Shown here one piece after another: positions 20,681 to 29,399 of a stretch of 64,000 nucleotides of DNA (its first letter is position 1; every line of letters begins with the position of its first letter). The position numbers were made by a program, and so were the translations under genes. Under the pieces are notes generated by a model. The model searched no databases and was not told the origin of the DNA. It was given only the letters and a program-made list of their open reading frames with translations. Source of the DNA: Aldehydirespirator sp965220485 (lineage in GTDB: Bacteria; Actinomycetota; Acidimicrobiia; Acidimicrobiales; Aldehydirespiratoraceae); assembly GCA_965220485.1 (NCBI GenBank), contig OZ244832.1:1116001-1180000 (forward strand), given 5' to 3'.

Positions 20681-21485
20681 ATGCGTGCACTGGGCGCAAT
20701 CGCGCAGGTCTCGCTTCAGACCGCAGTGAGGGTGATCCTGCTGCCGCTGGTAGCGGTGGAGTTGGGCAGGGGCCCGAAGCTGCAGGCTGTGGTGATGGCC
20801 GTGCCGAGGGCCCTCGTGGCGGTGTACATCGTGTTCGTTCTGTTCCTGCTGATCAGGAAGTTGATCCCGGTCAGCTCCATCGGACAGCGCGGGATGCCCT
20901 CATCGATGTGGGCGCCGATCGCCACCGCAGCCGTCTTCGAGGTCGCCGCGACGGTGCTTTGGGACGGCACGAGCTTCAGAGCGGTCTACGGCCTCACCGC
21001 GGGAAGCATCGTGCTGGTCGCCATGGCTGTGCTGCGGGTGCGGCGCGCCAGCCAGCACCGCATCGACGTGGCGCTGGCCTCCTTCAGTACCGAGGAGATC
21101 CGAGAGTTCGTTTCGAGCTTGCCTCTCGACAGCGACGAGGTGAAGAACAGGCTCGCCGCGGTCTCCGAGGAGGCGCTCATGGTGCTCATCCAGTCCGACG
21201 TCTACTCCTATGACGCCAACAGGCAGATGCGGCTGACCGTGACCCTGAGCGGAGCCACCATCGAAACAGAGTTCGTGGCCGCACCATCAGGCGCCCAGAA
21301 CCTCCAGGAACGCATCATACCTCCAGGAACGCATCATGTTGCTGTCCGAGTCCGAGGCGAGCGACCTGGAGGCGGTCGTCGAACGCGACGCCGCGCTGCG
21401 GTTGTTGAACCACTACGCGACGTCGGTGACCCACCGCCAGTACCAGGATGTGGAGATCATCACCGCAGTGGTGGATGCGTGGTGA
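20681..21485 (+). pseudogene. Membrane protein, frameshifted by a tandem duplication
   Basis: Four hydrophobic segments lie in the first 140 residues (VRVILLPLVAVEL; ALVAVYIVFVLFLLI; ATAAVFEVAATVL; GSIVLVAMAVL), followed by a soluble tail. At 21300-21337 a 19-bp tandem duplication shifts the frame. Removing one unit lets the frame continue as MLLSESEASDLEAVVERD to TGA 21483-21485. As it stands the frame runs on into Arg-rich noncoding sequence. Function unknown. Confidence 0.65.
21300..21337 (+). repeat. 19-bp tandem duplication causing a frameshift
   Basis: ACCTCCAGGAACGCATCAT occurs twice, head to tail, at 21300-21318 and 21319-21337. Nineteen is not a multiple of three, so the membrane protein frame is broken. 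Confidence 0.92.
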
Positions 21486-21561
21486 GGGGGCCGCCAGCGG
21501 CGCTCATGGTCACCCCTAAACTGCCTGTACTGCCCGTACTGCCGGTTAGGGAGGTGGGTAG

Positions 21562-21970
21562 ATGCACGACTCTTTGAGAGGCACGGTGGTCCTGGTCACC
21601 GGGGCCGGACGGGGCATTGGCAGGGCCATCGCCGAGCGCTTCGCCACGGCCGGATCGGCGGTGGCGGCGAACGACATCGACGGCGAGGCCGCAGCCGCGA
21701 CGGCGCAGGCGATCTCCGAGCGTGGCGGTACCGCTATGGCCGCGCCGGCCGATGTGTCCGACAGCGCGCAGGTGGGTGCCATGGTGGATTCGGTCATGGC
21801 CGAGCACGGCCGGATCGACGTGCTGGTCAACAACGCCGGGATCGTGAGTCCCACACTGCACTTCTTCGAGGCGACCGAGGAGTGGTGGCGACGCATCATC
21901 GACGTCAACCTGACCGGGCACTTCCTGGTGTCGCAGCCCGCCGCCCGCATCATGGCCAATCAGGGCGGCG
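21562..21970 (+). pseudogene. Truncated short-chain dehydrogenase/reductase
   Basis: N-terminal ~136 residues of an SDR: VLVTGAGRGIGRAIAERF (Rossmann TGxxxGxG), LVNNAGIVSP (the NNAG motif) and DVNLTGHFLVSQ. The sequence then breaks at ARIMANQGGG and passes directly into hydantoinase A. The catalytic Ser and YxxxK are missing, so it cannot be active. Good ribosome-binding site (GGGAGG) before ATG 21562. The junction falls in GGC-repeat sequence, consistent with deletion through microhomology. Confidence 0.85.
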
Positions 21971-24140
21971 GCAGCGATCGGAGTCGACGTCGGCGGCACG
22001 TTCACCGACGTCGCCCTCGAGCTTCCGGACAGGTCCTTCTCCACCACGAAGGTGCTGACCACTCACCAGCACCCGGAGGAGGGCATCTTGGCCGGTGTCG
22101 CGGCCGTCGCGGATCGCAACGGCGTCGGGCTCGACGAGGTCGGCCAGATCATCCACGGCACGACCTTGGCCACCAACGCCCTGATCGAGCGGCAGGTCGC
22201 CAAGACCGCGCTGGTGGCCACCGCCGGCTTCCGCGACGTGATCGAAACCCGCACCGAGAGCCGCTTCGAGCAGTACGACCTCAACATCGTGCTGCCGGCG
22301 CCGCTGATCGAGCGCAAGGACCGATTTGTCGTTCCCGAGCGGATCGGCGCCCGCGGCGAGGTGCTGCGGCCCTTCGACGAGCCGGCGGCCCGAGAGGTTG
22401 TGTCCGAGCTGGTGGAGGGCGGATACCAGTCGGTGGCAGTCGGGTTCATGCACAGCTACAGGAATCCCGACCACGAGCGCCGGTTCCGGGAGCTGCTGCT
22501 CGATGCCGACCCGTCGGCGGCGGTGTCGCTGAGCTGCGAGGTCTCGCCCCAGATGCGGGAGTTCGAACGGTTCAACACGGTGTGCGCCAACGCCTACGTC
22601 CAACCGCTGATCGCCTCATACCTGCGCCGACTCGAAGCTGAGCTGCACCGCCTGGGCGCGGCGTGCCCGCTGCTTCTGATCCATTCCGGCGGAGGCCTGA
22701 TCAGCAGCGACGCCGCCGCCTCGTTCCCGGTGCGCCTCGTCGAGTCGGGACCGGCCGGGGGAGCGATCTTCGCCTCGCACCTGTCCCGGACCCATCGCCG
22801 GGACCGGATCGTCTCCTACGATATGGGCGGTACCACTGCGAAGATCGCGCTGATCGAGGACAGCTCGCCCCGCACGGCCAAGACCTTCGAGACGGCCCGC
22901 ACCGCCCGCTTCAAGAAGGGCAGCGGGATGCCGATCTCGGTGCCGGCCATCGAAATGATCGAGATCGGCGCGGGCGGCGGGTCGATCGCCGCGGTCGACA
23001 CCCTGGGCCAGATCCGGGTGGGACCGCACAGCGCGGGAGCCGAGCCCGGTCCAGCGTGCTATGCCCTGGGCGGGACGGCCGCGACCGTTACCGACGCCAA
23101 CGTGCAACTCGGACGGTTGCATCCGGAGAATTTCCTTGCCCCGGACATCTCGCTGACGCCCGAGCGGGCGACCAGCGCCCTCCGCGACTGCGTGGGCACG
23201 CCCCTGGGCCTCGACGACGATGCCGCCGCGGTGGGGGTGGCCGAGGTCGTCGACGAAAACATGGCCAACGCGGCCCGGACCCACGCCGTGGAGAGCGGCA
23301 AGGACTTGGCCAGCTACTCGATGGTCGCCTTCGGAGGGGCTGCGCCGCTCCACGCCTGCCGCCTGATCGACAAGTTGGGCATAGACGAGGTGTTGGTGCC
23401 GGTCGGCGCGGGCGTCGGCTCGGCCATCGGGTTCCTGCTCGCTCCGTTCTCGTACGAGGCCACCCGCAGCTTCTACACCACCTCCGAGAACTTCGACACC
23501 GACGGTGTCAGGGCGGTGCTGGGGGAGCTGGCGGCGGAGGCCGAGGCCTTCGTGCGCATGGGCACATCCGAGGCGGTCACCGTCGAGCGCGAGGTGTTGA
23601 TGAGGTACCGAGGCCAGGGCTGGGAGATCCCGGTGACCCTGCCCCTAGGTGGCTGGTGTTAAATGGCAATTTGCCACAATTCGCAAGTCGCTGACCTGGG
23701 GGTTTGTGACCGCAAAACCTCCATTTCGGGAGTTTGGCACCAGCCACCTAGGTGACTTCGACGAGATCGCGGCGGGAGAGCTCACCAACACTTTCATGAA
23801 GGCCTACGAAGCCTTCTTCGGCCGTGCCATCGAAGGTCTCGCCACCGAGGCGGTGAGCTGGTCGGTGCGGGTTGCCTCGCGGCGCGAGGTGCCGCAGGCG
23901 GTCGAGCCCCGACCGGTGGGCCGTTCCCTGCCGACCGTCATCAGCCGGCGGGTCTACGACCCGTCCGCGGGCGCCAGCGTGGCCGCCGCCCTGTTCGAGC
24001 GGGGTGCCCTCACCGTCGGAGACACCGTGGCTGGGCCGGCGCTGAGCACCGAGGACCAGACCACGACGGTGATCGGATCTCAGCACACAGCTGTGGTCCA
24101 GTCAGACCTCACGCTCAGGATCACCCGCTCCGACCGCGAC
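21971..24140 (+). pseudogene. Hydantoinase/oxoprolinase A subunit, doubly broken
   Basis: HyuA-type ATP-dependent amidohydrolase large subunit. The 5' end has lost its start codon: IGVDVGGTFTDVAL (phosphate-1 motif) begins right after the SDR fragment in another frame, with a stop upstream and the first usable start at GTG 22052. Internal motifs are good (IHGTTLATNAL; YDMGGTTAKIALI; GAGGGSIA). A 99-bp palindromic element at 23649-23747 plus a 4-bp target duplication shifts the frame, and the C-terminal part (GELTNTFMKAYEAFFGR) resumes in the frame of hydantoinase B with no stop between. Almost certainly inactive. Reaction in intact relatives: hydrolysis of hydantoin or 5-oxoproline rings. Confidence 0.85.
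23649..23747. mobile_element. 99-bp MITE-like element inserted in hydantoinase A
   Basis: Inverted termini GTGGCTGGTG...CACCAGCCAC, flanked by CTAG on both sides (23645-23648 and 23748-23751), a likely 4-bp target duplication. Removing the element and one CTAG restores a continuous hydantoinase A frame (LPLGDFDEIAAGE). No coding capacity, so it would need a transposase in trans. Confidence 0.85.
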
Positions 24141-24236
24141 CCGATCTCGAGCCGGTCGGCGTTCAGCCACCAGGACAGCCGCCGCCAACGCAGCCCCAGC
24201 CGCCAGGCCGCGGATGTCGCCCAGCGCGAGGTTCCG

Positions 24237-25991
24237 ATGCAGATCATGTGGAACCGCCTGGTATCGGTTGTCGAGGAGCAGGCGTTGACCCTGGTGCGAA
24301 CCGCGTTCTCGACGTCGGTGCGGGAGGCCGGCGACCTGTCGGCAGGGGTCTTCGACCGCAGGGGCCGCCTGATCGCCCAGGCCGTTACCGGGACGCCTGG
24401 CCATGTCAACACCATGGCCGCGGCCCTGGGCCACTTCATCAACGAGATCGGGGCCGAGAGCATGCGCCCCGGCGATGTGTATCTCACCAACGACCCATGG
24501 AAGGGCACCGGCCATCTCCACGACATCACCGTGGCCACGCCGGTGTTCACCAGAGGCCGAGCGGATAGACGAGCGAGTCCGGCTCATACGGGCGAGGCCC
24601 CTGGGCCCGAGCGGCCCGTGAGCGCAGCGAACAAGAGCGGGCAACTGGCCCGAGCGGCCCGTGAGCGCAGCGAACAAGAGCGGGAGACACCCCCTGGAAA
24701 CGCGACGGGCTCTCAGCCGGAGGATCTGATCGGATTCTTCGCCTCGACTGCGCATGTGGTCGACATCGGCGGCCGCGGGTTCGGCCCCGACGCCCGCGAG
24801 CTGTACGAGGAAGGCATCCGCATACCGATCATGCGTTGGGCCGAGCGGGGCCGGCTCAACCGGGATCTGGTCAACATCGTGCGCTGCAACTTGCGCGAGC
24901 CCGATCAGGTGATCGGCGACATACACGGTCTGGCCGCCTGCAACGAGACCGGCCGGCGGCGGCTGCTCGACATGCTGGCCGAGTTCGGCCTGACCGACCT
25001 GGAAGAGCTGGCCGCCTTCGTGTTCGACCGCACCCGCCGGGCCATCCTTGAAGCGCTGGCGAGGGTCTCCAACGGCGTGTATCGCAACACCATGCGGGTG
25101 GACGGGTACGGCGACCCGGTCACCCTGGCCGCCGCGGTGACCGTCTCCGACGACGGCATGCACGCCGACTTCGCCGGGACGTCGCGCGTGAGCCCGTTCG
25201 GGATCAACGTCCCGCTCACCTACGCGCAGGCGTACTTCACCTACGGGATGCTGGTGGCGCTGGCGCCGGAATTGCCCAACAACTACGCCTCCCTGCTGCC
25301 TTTCACGGTGAGCGCTCCGCCGGGCGCGATCCTCAACGCGGTCGAGCCCGACCCGGTGGCGGTGCGCCATGTGATCGGCCATTTCGTGACGGACCTGTGC
25401 CTGGGAGCCATCGCCCAGGCCCTGCCCGATGTCGTGCCGGCCGAGGGTTCCGGTGCGTTGTGGAACTTCCAGGCCAGCGCCCGCAGTGCAGACGTGTCCG
25501 ACCCGCGGCCGCCGGTGGAGATGCTGATGTTCAACAGCGGGGGGAGCGGCGCCCGGCCCGGCCTCGACGGGCTCACCGCCACCGCCTTCCCGTCGGGTGT
25601 GAGGACCATGAGCGTCGAGGCCACCGAGCAGGTCGGCCCGATCGTGGTGTGGCGCAAGGAGATCCGCTCCGGCAGCGGGGGCGCGGGCCGCTTCCGGGGA
25701 GGGCTGGGACAGACCATCGAGATCGGCCCGGCCGAGGGCTACCTGTTCGAGTTCTCGGCCATGTTCGACCGGGTGGACAACCCGGCCCGGGGACGGGCGG
25801 GAGGACAGGACGGTGCGCCGGGCGCGGTCCGCCTCGACGACGGCACACCCTTCGGATCCAAAGGCAAGCAGACCGTGCCCGCGGGCCGGCGGCTGATTCT
25901 GGAGCTGCCCGGCGGCGGGGGCTTCGGCGACCCGGCCGAGCGTGATCCGGCCGCGGCGGCCAATGACCTCGCCCAGGGCTACGTGTCTTGA
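24237..25991 (+). pseudogene. Hydantoinase/oxoprolinase B subunit, interrupted in frame
   Basis: HyuB-type subunit. The start region MQIMWNRLVSVVEEQA and RTAFSTSVREAGDLSAGVFD are typical, as are GHVNTMAAALGHF, TNDPWKGTGHLHD and the Gly-rich end LELPGGGGFGDP. Between about 24557 and 24725 the protein is interrupted by some 55 Arg/Glu-rich residues derived from a REPIN-like half element and two copies of the 38-bp repeat. The frame stays open, but the insert splits a conserved strand (VATPVF | GFFASTAHVVDIGG). The frame also continues upstream into the hydantoinase A remnant without a stop. Probably inactive; a residual fused product cannot be excluded. Confidence 0.75.
24604..24684 (+). repeat. 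Dispersed 38-bp repeat, copies 2 and 3 in tandem
   Basis: Two 38-bp copies (24604-24641 and 24647-24684) starting every 43 bp, matching the copy at 3004-3041 except for one base. Just upstream, AGAGGCCGAGCGGATAG (24552-24568) resembles the right end of the REPIN-like elements at 44491 and 59337, suggesting successive insertions at one site. Confidence 0.85.
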
Positions 25992-26003
25992 ACAACGCGT
26001 CTC

Positions 26004-27200
26004 ATGCCGAATAGTCCCCGGCGCTCCTCCTATGACGTGGTGATAGCGGGCGGGGCGATCATGGGCTCGGGGGTCGCGTTCTTCCTGTCCCGCAACGGCG
26101 ACTTCGACGGGACGATCCTGGTCGTGGAGCGAGACCCGTCGTACGAGTACAGCTCCACATCGCGCACGAACAGCTGCATGCGCCAGCAGTTCTCGAGGGA
26201 GGTGAACATCCGCATCTCGCAGTTCGGAGCCGAGTTCGTGCGCGACTTCCGGGACTGGATGGACGACGCGGAGGCGCCTGAGGTTCCCGTCAACCACTTC
26301 GGCTACATGTATCTCGCAGCCGACGAGGCCGCCGCCGAGGTGCTGCGGACCAACCAGCGGGTGCAGGCCTCCCTCGGAGCCGGGACCGTGATCATGACTC
26401 CCGCAGAGATCGCGGCCGCCTACCCCTTCTACAACGTCGACGGCATCGTCTGTGGCAGCCACAACCTTGTCGGGGAGGGCTGGTGGGACTCGGGGACGGT
26501 GTTCGACTGGTGGCGGCGCCAGGCCCGGCGCTACGGCGTCCAGTACGTCACCGATGAGGTAGTCGGCATCGACCGCACTCAAGACACGGTGACCGGGGTG
26601 GAACTGGCGTCGGCAGGCGCAATCGGCTGCGGCGCGCTGGTCAACGCCACCGGCCCGAGGGCGGCTCGTACCGCGGCCATGGCCGGCTTGGAGCTGCCGG
26701 TGGAGCCCCGCAAGCGATTCACCTGGATCTTCGAGGCGGCCGAGCCGCTGGAGCAGGACCTCCCGCTGACCATCGACCCGACGGGCGTGCATGTGCGCAG
26801 CGACGGCGCCGCCTACCTGGCCGGCTGCCCGCCCGACATCGACCCGCCGGTGGCCTACGACGACTTCGACATGGATCACGAGATATGGGAATCCAAAGTG
26901 TGGCCCGTCCTGGCCCACCGGATTCCCGCCTTCGAGCGAATCAAGGTCTCCAGCCGCTGGGCCGGGCACTACGCCTACAACCACTTCGACCACAACGCAG
27001 TGGTCGGGCCCCACACCGAGGTGCAGAACTTCTACTTCATCAACGGCTTCTCCGGCCACGGCATGCAGCAGTCGCCGGCCATGGGGCGGGCGGTGGCGGA
27101 ACTGCTCTGCTACGGCGAGTACCGCACGCTCGATCTGTCGGAGCTCGGGTACGAGCGGATTGCCCGGGGCGAGCCGTTCGTCGAGACGGCGATCATCTGA
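26004..27200 (+). CDS. FAD-dependent oxidoreductase, DAO family
   Basis: 398 aa. N-terminal FAD-binding Rossmann motif YDVVIAGGAIMGSGVAFFL, then SSTSRTNSCMRQQFS typical of DAO/sarcosine oxidase-like (FOXRED1-like) flavoproteins, a C-terminal GxxG region GFSGHGMQQSPAMGRAVAE and the catalytic-domain segment WAGHYAYNHFDHNAVVGP. Likely oxidises an amine or N-methyl amino acid; substrate unknown. It begins 12 nt after the hydantoinase B remnant and is intact, so it was probably part of that catabolic operon. Confidence 0.85.
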   Translation: MPNSPRRSSYDVVIAGGAIMGSGVAFFLSRNGDFDGTILVVERDPSYEYSSTSRTNSCMRQQFSREVNIRISQFGAEFVRDFRDWMDDAEAPEVPVNHFGYMYLAADEAAAEVLRTNQRVQASLGAGTVIMTPAEIAAAYPFYNVDGIVCGSHNLVGEGWWDSGTVFDWWRRQARRYGVQYVTDEVVGIDRTQDTVTGVELASAGAIGCGALVNATGPRAARTAAMAGLELPVEPRKRFTWIFEAAEPLEQDLPLTIDPTGVHVRSDGAAYLAGCPPDIDPPVAYDDFDMDHEIWESKVWPVLAHRIPAFERIKVSSRWAGHYAYNHFDHNAVVGPHTEVQNFYFINGFSGHGMQQSPAMGRAVAELLCYGEYRTLDLSELGYERIARGEPFVETAII

Positions 27201-27202
27201 CA

Positions 27203-27220
27203 GCCCCCGATTGCGGGGGC
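27203..27220 (+). terminator. Hairpin after the FAD oxidoreductase gene
   Basis: GCCCCCG-ATTG-CGGGGGC, a perfect 7-bp GC stem with a 4-nt loop, 3 bp after the stop. No T tract follows, so termination strength is uncertain. Confidence 0.6.
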
Positions 27221-27262
27221 CGGTCCGGCTGAACCAGTATGCGCAACTACCATGATCAGCGA

Positions 27263-28147
27263 GTGAGCGCCTTCGTCGTCATCGCGGGGATGTCTGGAGC
27301 GGGCCGGAGCCACGCCGCCAACAATCTCGAGGACCTCGGCTGGTTCGTGATGGACAACCTGCCGCCGTCGCTCATTCCCAAGGTGGCAGAGCTGGCCGGG
27401 GCGCCCGGCGCGGGGATCGACCGGCTCGCTCTGGTCGTGGGCACCGGCCGCTACCACGACGAAATCGAGAGCACGATCGACGGCTTGCGAGCTGGCATCG
27501 ACGAACTGCGGATACTGTTCCTCGACGCCTCCACCGACGTGCTCGTCCGGCGGTACGAGTCCACCCGGCGCCGGCACCCGTTCTCGGAGCCCGACGGGAC
27601 GGACACCCTCACCCTGGCCGAGGCCATTGAGGCCGAACGGGTCGCGCTGGAACCGGTGCGGGCCACCGCAGACCTCGTCATCGACACCTCGGAACTCAAC
27701 ATCCACCAGTTGCGGGACCGGATGGCTGAGCTGTTCGGGGTTGGCAAGGGCCAGACCATGCGGATCACCGTGCTCTCGTTCGGCTACACCCACGGCATCC
27801 CCCTCGACGTGGACATCGTGATCGACTGCCGGTTCCTGCCCAACCCGCACTATGTGGACGAGTTGCGGCCCCTCAGTGGGCTCGACGCCCCGGTGGCCGA
27901 CTATGTGATGTCGCAGCCGGTGACGGGGGAGTTCCTCCAGCGGATGGAGTCGCTGCTGGCGCTGCTGGTGCCCCAGTACGTGGCCGAGGGCAAGTCGTAT
28001 CTCACGGTGGCCTTCGGCTGCACCGGCGGCCGGCACCGGTCGGTGGCGGTGACCGAGCACTTTGCCGGGGTGCTGGCGGCCATGGATCACGAGCCCGCGG
28101 TGGTGCACCGCGACATCGAGAAGCACGACTCGCAGTTCCCAAATTGA
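27263..28147 (+). CDS. rapZ: RapZ/YvcJ-family nucleotide-binding protein
   Basis: 294 aa. P-loop GMSGAGRS near residue 10 (Arg in place of the usual Lys) and the C-terminal RapZ domain (SFGYTHGIPLDVDIVIDCRF, FGCTGGRHRSVAVTE). In E. coli RapZ controls GlmZ decay and glucosamine-6-phosphate synthesis; actinobacterial relatives have uncertain roles. GTG 27263 fits the family N terminus (SAFVVIAGMSG); ATG 27239 would add 8 residues and overlap a likely -10 box (TACCAT). In most actinobacteria yvcK and whiA follow; here gap follows. Its stop codon lies inside the first 50-bp palindromic element. Confidence 0.93.
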   Translation: MSAFVVIAGMSGAGRSHAANNLEDLGWFVMDNLPPSLIPKVAELAGAPGAGIDRLALVVGTGRYHDEIESTIDGLRAGIDELRILFLDASTDVLVRRYESTRRRHPFSEPDGTDTLTLAEAIEAERVALEPVRATADLVIDTSELNIHQLRDRMAELFGVGKGQTMRITVLSFGYTHGIPLDVDIVIDCRFLPNPHYVDELRPLSGLDAPVADYVMSQPVTGEFLQRMESLLALLVPQYVAEGKSYLTVAFGCTGGRHRSVAVTEHFAGVLAAMDHEPAVVHRDIEKHDSQFPN

Positions 28148-28190
28148 CGTAGTTGTTGCCCTCTGAGGGGGTTTTCTGCATCAATTTCGG
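28141..28190. repeat. 50-bp palindromic element, copy 1
   Basis: Runs from AAATTGACGTAGTTG to TCAATTTCGG, with inverted ends AAATTGA/TCAATTT. Same length and ends as the copy at 29318-29367; the two flank the gap gene. It overlaps the rapZ stop codon. Confidence 0.75.
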
Positions 28191-28267
28191 TTGGCGCCGC
28201 GCTCCTCTGGATGTGTGCATGTGAAGATCCCCCCGGATGCCGTATGGCCCGGCCTAGCCTCTGGCCC

Positions 28268-29278
28268 ATGAGCATTCGAGTGGGCATCAACGGCTTCGGC
28301 CGCATAGGGCGGAACTTCTACCGGGCGGCGCGCTCGGCGGGCGCGGATGTCGACGTAGTGGCCGTGAACGACCTCGGGTCGATCGACACCATGGCCCACC
28401 TGCTGAGCTGCGACTCGGTCCACGGCCGCCTCGGCGAGGAGGTGTCCGTCGACGGCGACACCCTCCATGTCGGCGTCGACTCGCTGCGGGTCCTGTCGGT
28501 TCGCAACCCCGAAGAACTCCCGTGGGGCGACCTCGCATTGGACGTGGTGGTGGAGTCCACCGGCATATTCACCAAGCGCGACGCCGCGGCCCGCCACCTC
28601 GACGGCGGTGCGCCCCGGGTGCTGGTCTCCGCGCCGTGCTCAGGAGCCGACGCCACGTTCGTGGTCGGTGTCAACGATTCCGACTTCGATCCGGCGGTGC
28701 ACACGGTGGTGTCGAACGCGTCCTGCACCACCAACTGCTTCGTGCCCATGGTGAAGGTGCTCGACGAGGCCTTCGGGGTCGAGCGGGGCCTGATGACCAC
28801 CGTCCACGCCTACACCGGTGACCAGGCCCTGGTGGACGGCCCCCACTCCGACCTGAGGAGGGCACGGGCCGCGGCGGTGAACATCGTGCCGACATCGACC
28901 GGCGCCGCCCGGGCCACCGGGCTGGTGCTGCAGGCCATGCAGGGACGCCTCGACGGCATCTCGCTGAGGGTGCCCATACCCGACGGGTCCATCACCGACT
29001 TCACCGCCAAGCTGGCCGCCGAGCCCAGCGTCGACGAGGTCAACCAGGCCTTCGCCAAGGCGGCCGCCGACGGCCCGCTGGCCGGCGTGCTCGACTACAG
29101 CGAGGCCCCGCTGGTGTCGGCCGACATCATCGGCTCACCCGCTTCGTGCGTGTTCGACTCGGGACTCACCATGGCCATGGGCGACCTGGTGAAGGTCAAC
29201 GGCTGGTACGACAACGAATGGGGCTACTCCAACCGGCTGGTGGACATGGCCATGATCGTCGGCGCGGCCAACCACTGA
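28268..29278 (+). CDS. gap: Glyceraldehyde-3-phosphate dehydrogenase
   Basis: 336 aa. Glycolytic NAD(P)-dependent enzyme. NAD-binding INGFGRIGRNFYRA, catalytic Cys in SNASCTTNC, phosphate-binding STGAARATG and the conserved WYDNEWGYSNRL are present. ATG 28268 lies 7 nt after TAGCCT (28255-28260), so the transcript is probably leaderless. A longer frame from 28211 is open but lies upstream of the promoter. Confidence 0.97.
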   Translation: MSIRVGINGFGRIGRNFYRAARSAGADVDVVAVNDLGSIDTMAHLLSCDSVHGRLGEEVSVDGDTLHVGVDSLRVLSVRNPEELPWGDLALDVVVESTGIFTKRDAAARHLDGGAPRVLVSAPCSGADATFVVGVNDSDFDPAVHTVVSNASCTTNCFVPMVKVLDEAFGVERGLMTTVHAYTGDQALVDGPHSDLRRARAAAVNIVPTSTGAARATGLVLQAMQGRLDGISLRVPIPDGSITDFTAKLAAEPSVDEVNQAFAKAAADGPLAGVLDYSEAPLVSADIIGSPASCVFDSGLTMAMGDLVKVNGWYDNEWGYSNRLVDMAMIVGAANH

Positions 29279-29317
29279 GATGACGCCAGATGGCCGACTC
29301 TCGCCCGCTCCGCTGGC

Positions 29318-29367
29318 AAATTGACGGAGTTGACCACAATATGTGGGGAAAACTACGTCAATTTCGG
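29318..29367. repeat. 50-bp palindromic element, copy 2
   Basis: AAATTGACG-G-AGTT at the left and AACTACGTCAATTT at the right form a 14-bp inverted repeat with one mismatch, followed by CGG as in copy 1. It lies between gap and pgk. Confidence 0.8.
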
Positions 29368-29399
29368 CAAGCTTTCGCCCTTTCGGCCGACAGCTGAGC

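Noticed and set aside
24102..27059. 985-codon open frame on the minus strand opposite hydantoinase B and the FAD oxidoreductase
   Set aside because: His/Arg/Gly/Val-rich translation with no motif; antisense shadow of clearly coding plus-strand genes in high-GC DNA.
27239..27262. ATG 27239 as the rapZ start
   Set aside because: It lies upstream of a likely -10 box and adds residues not typical of RapZ; GTG 27263 matches the family N terminus.
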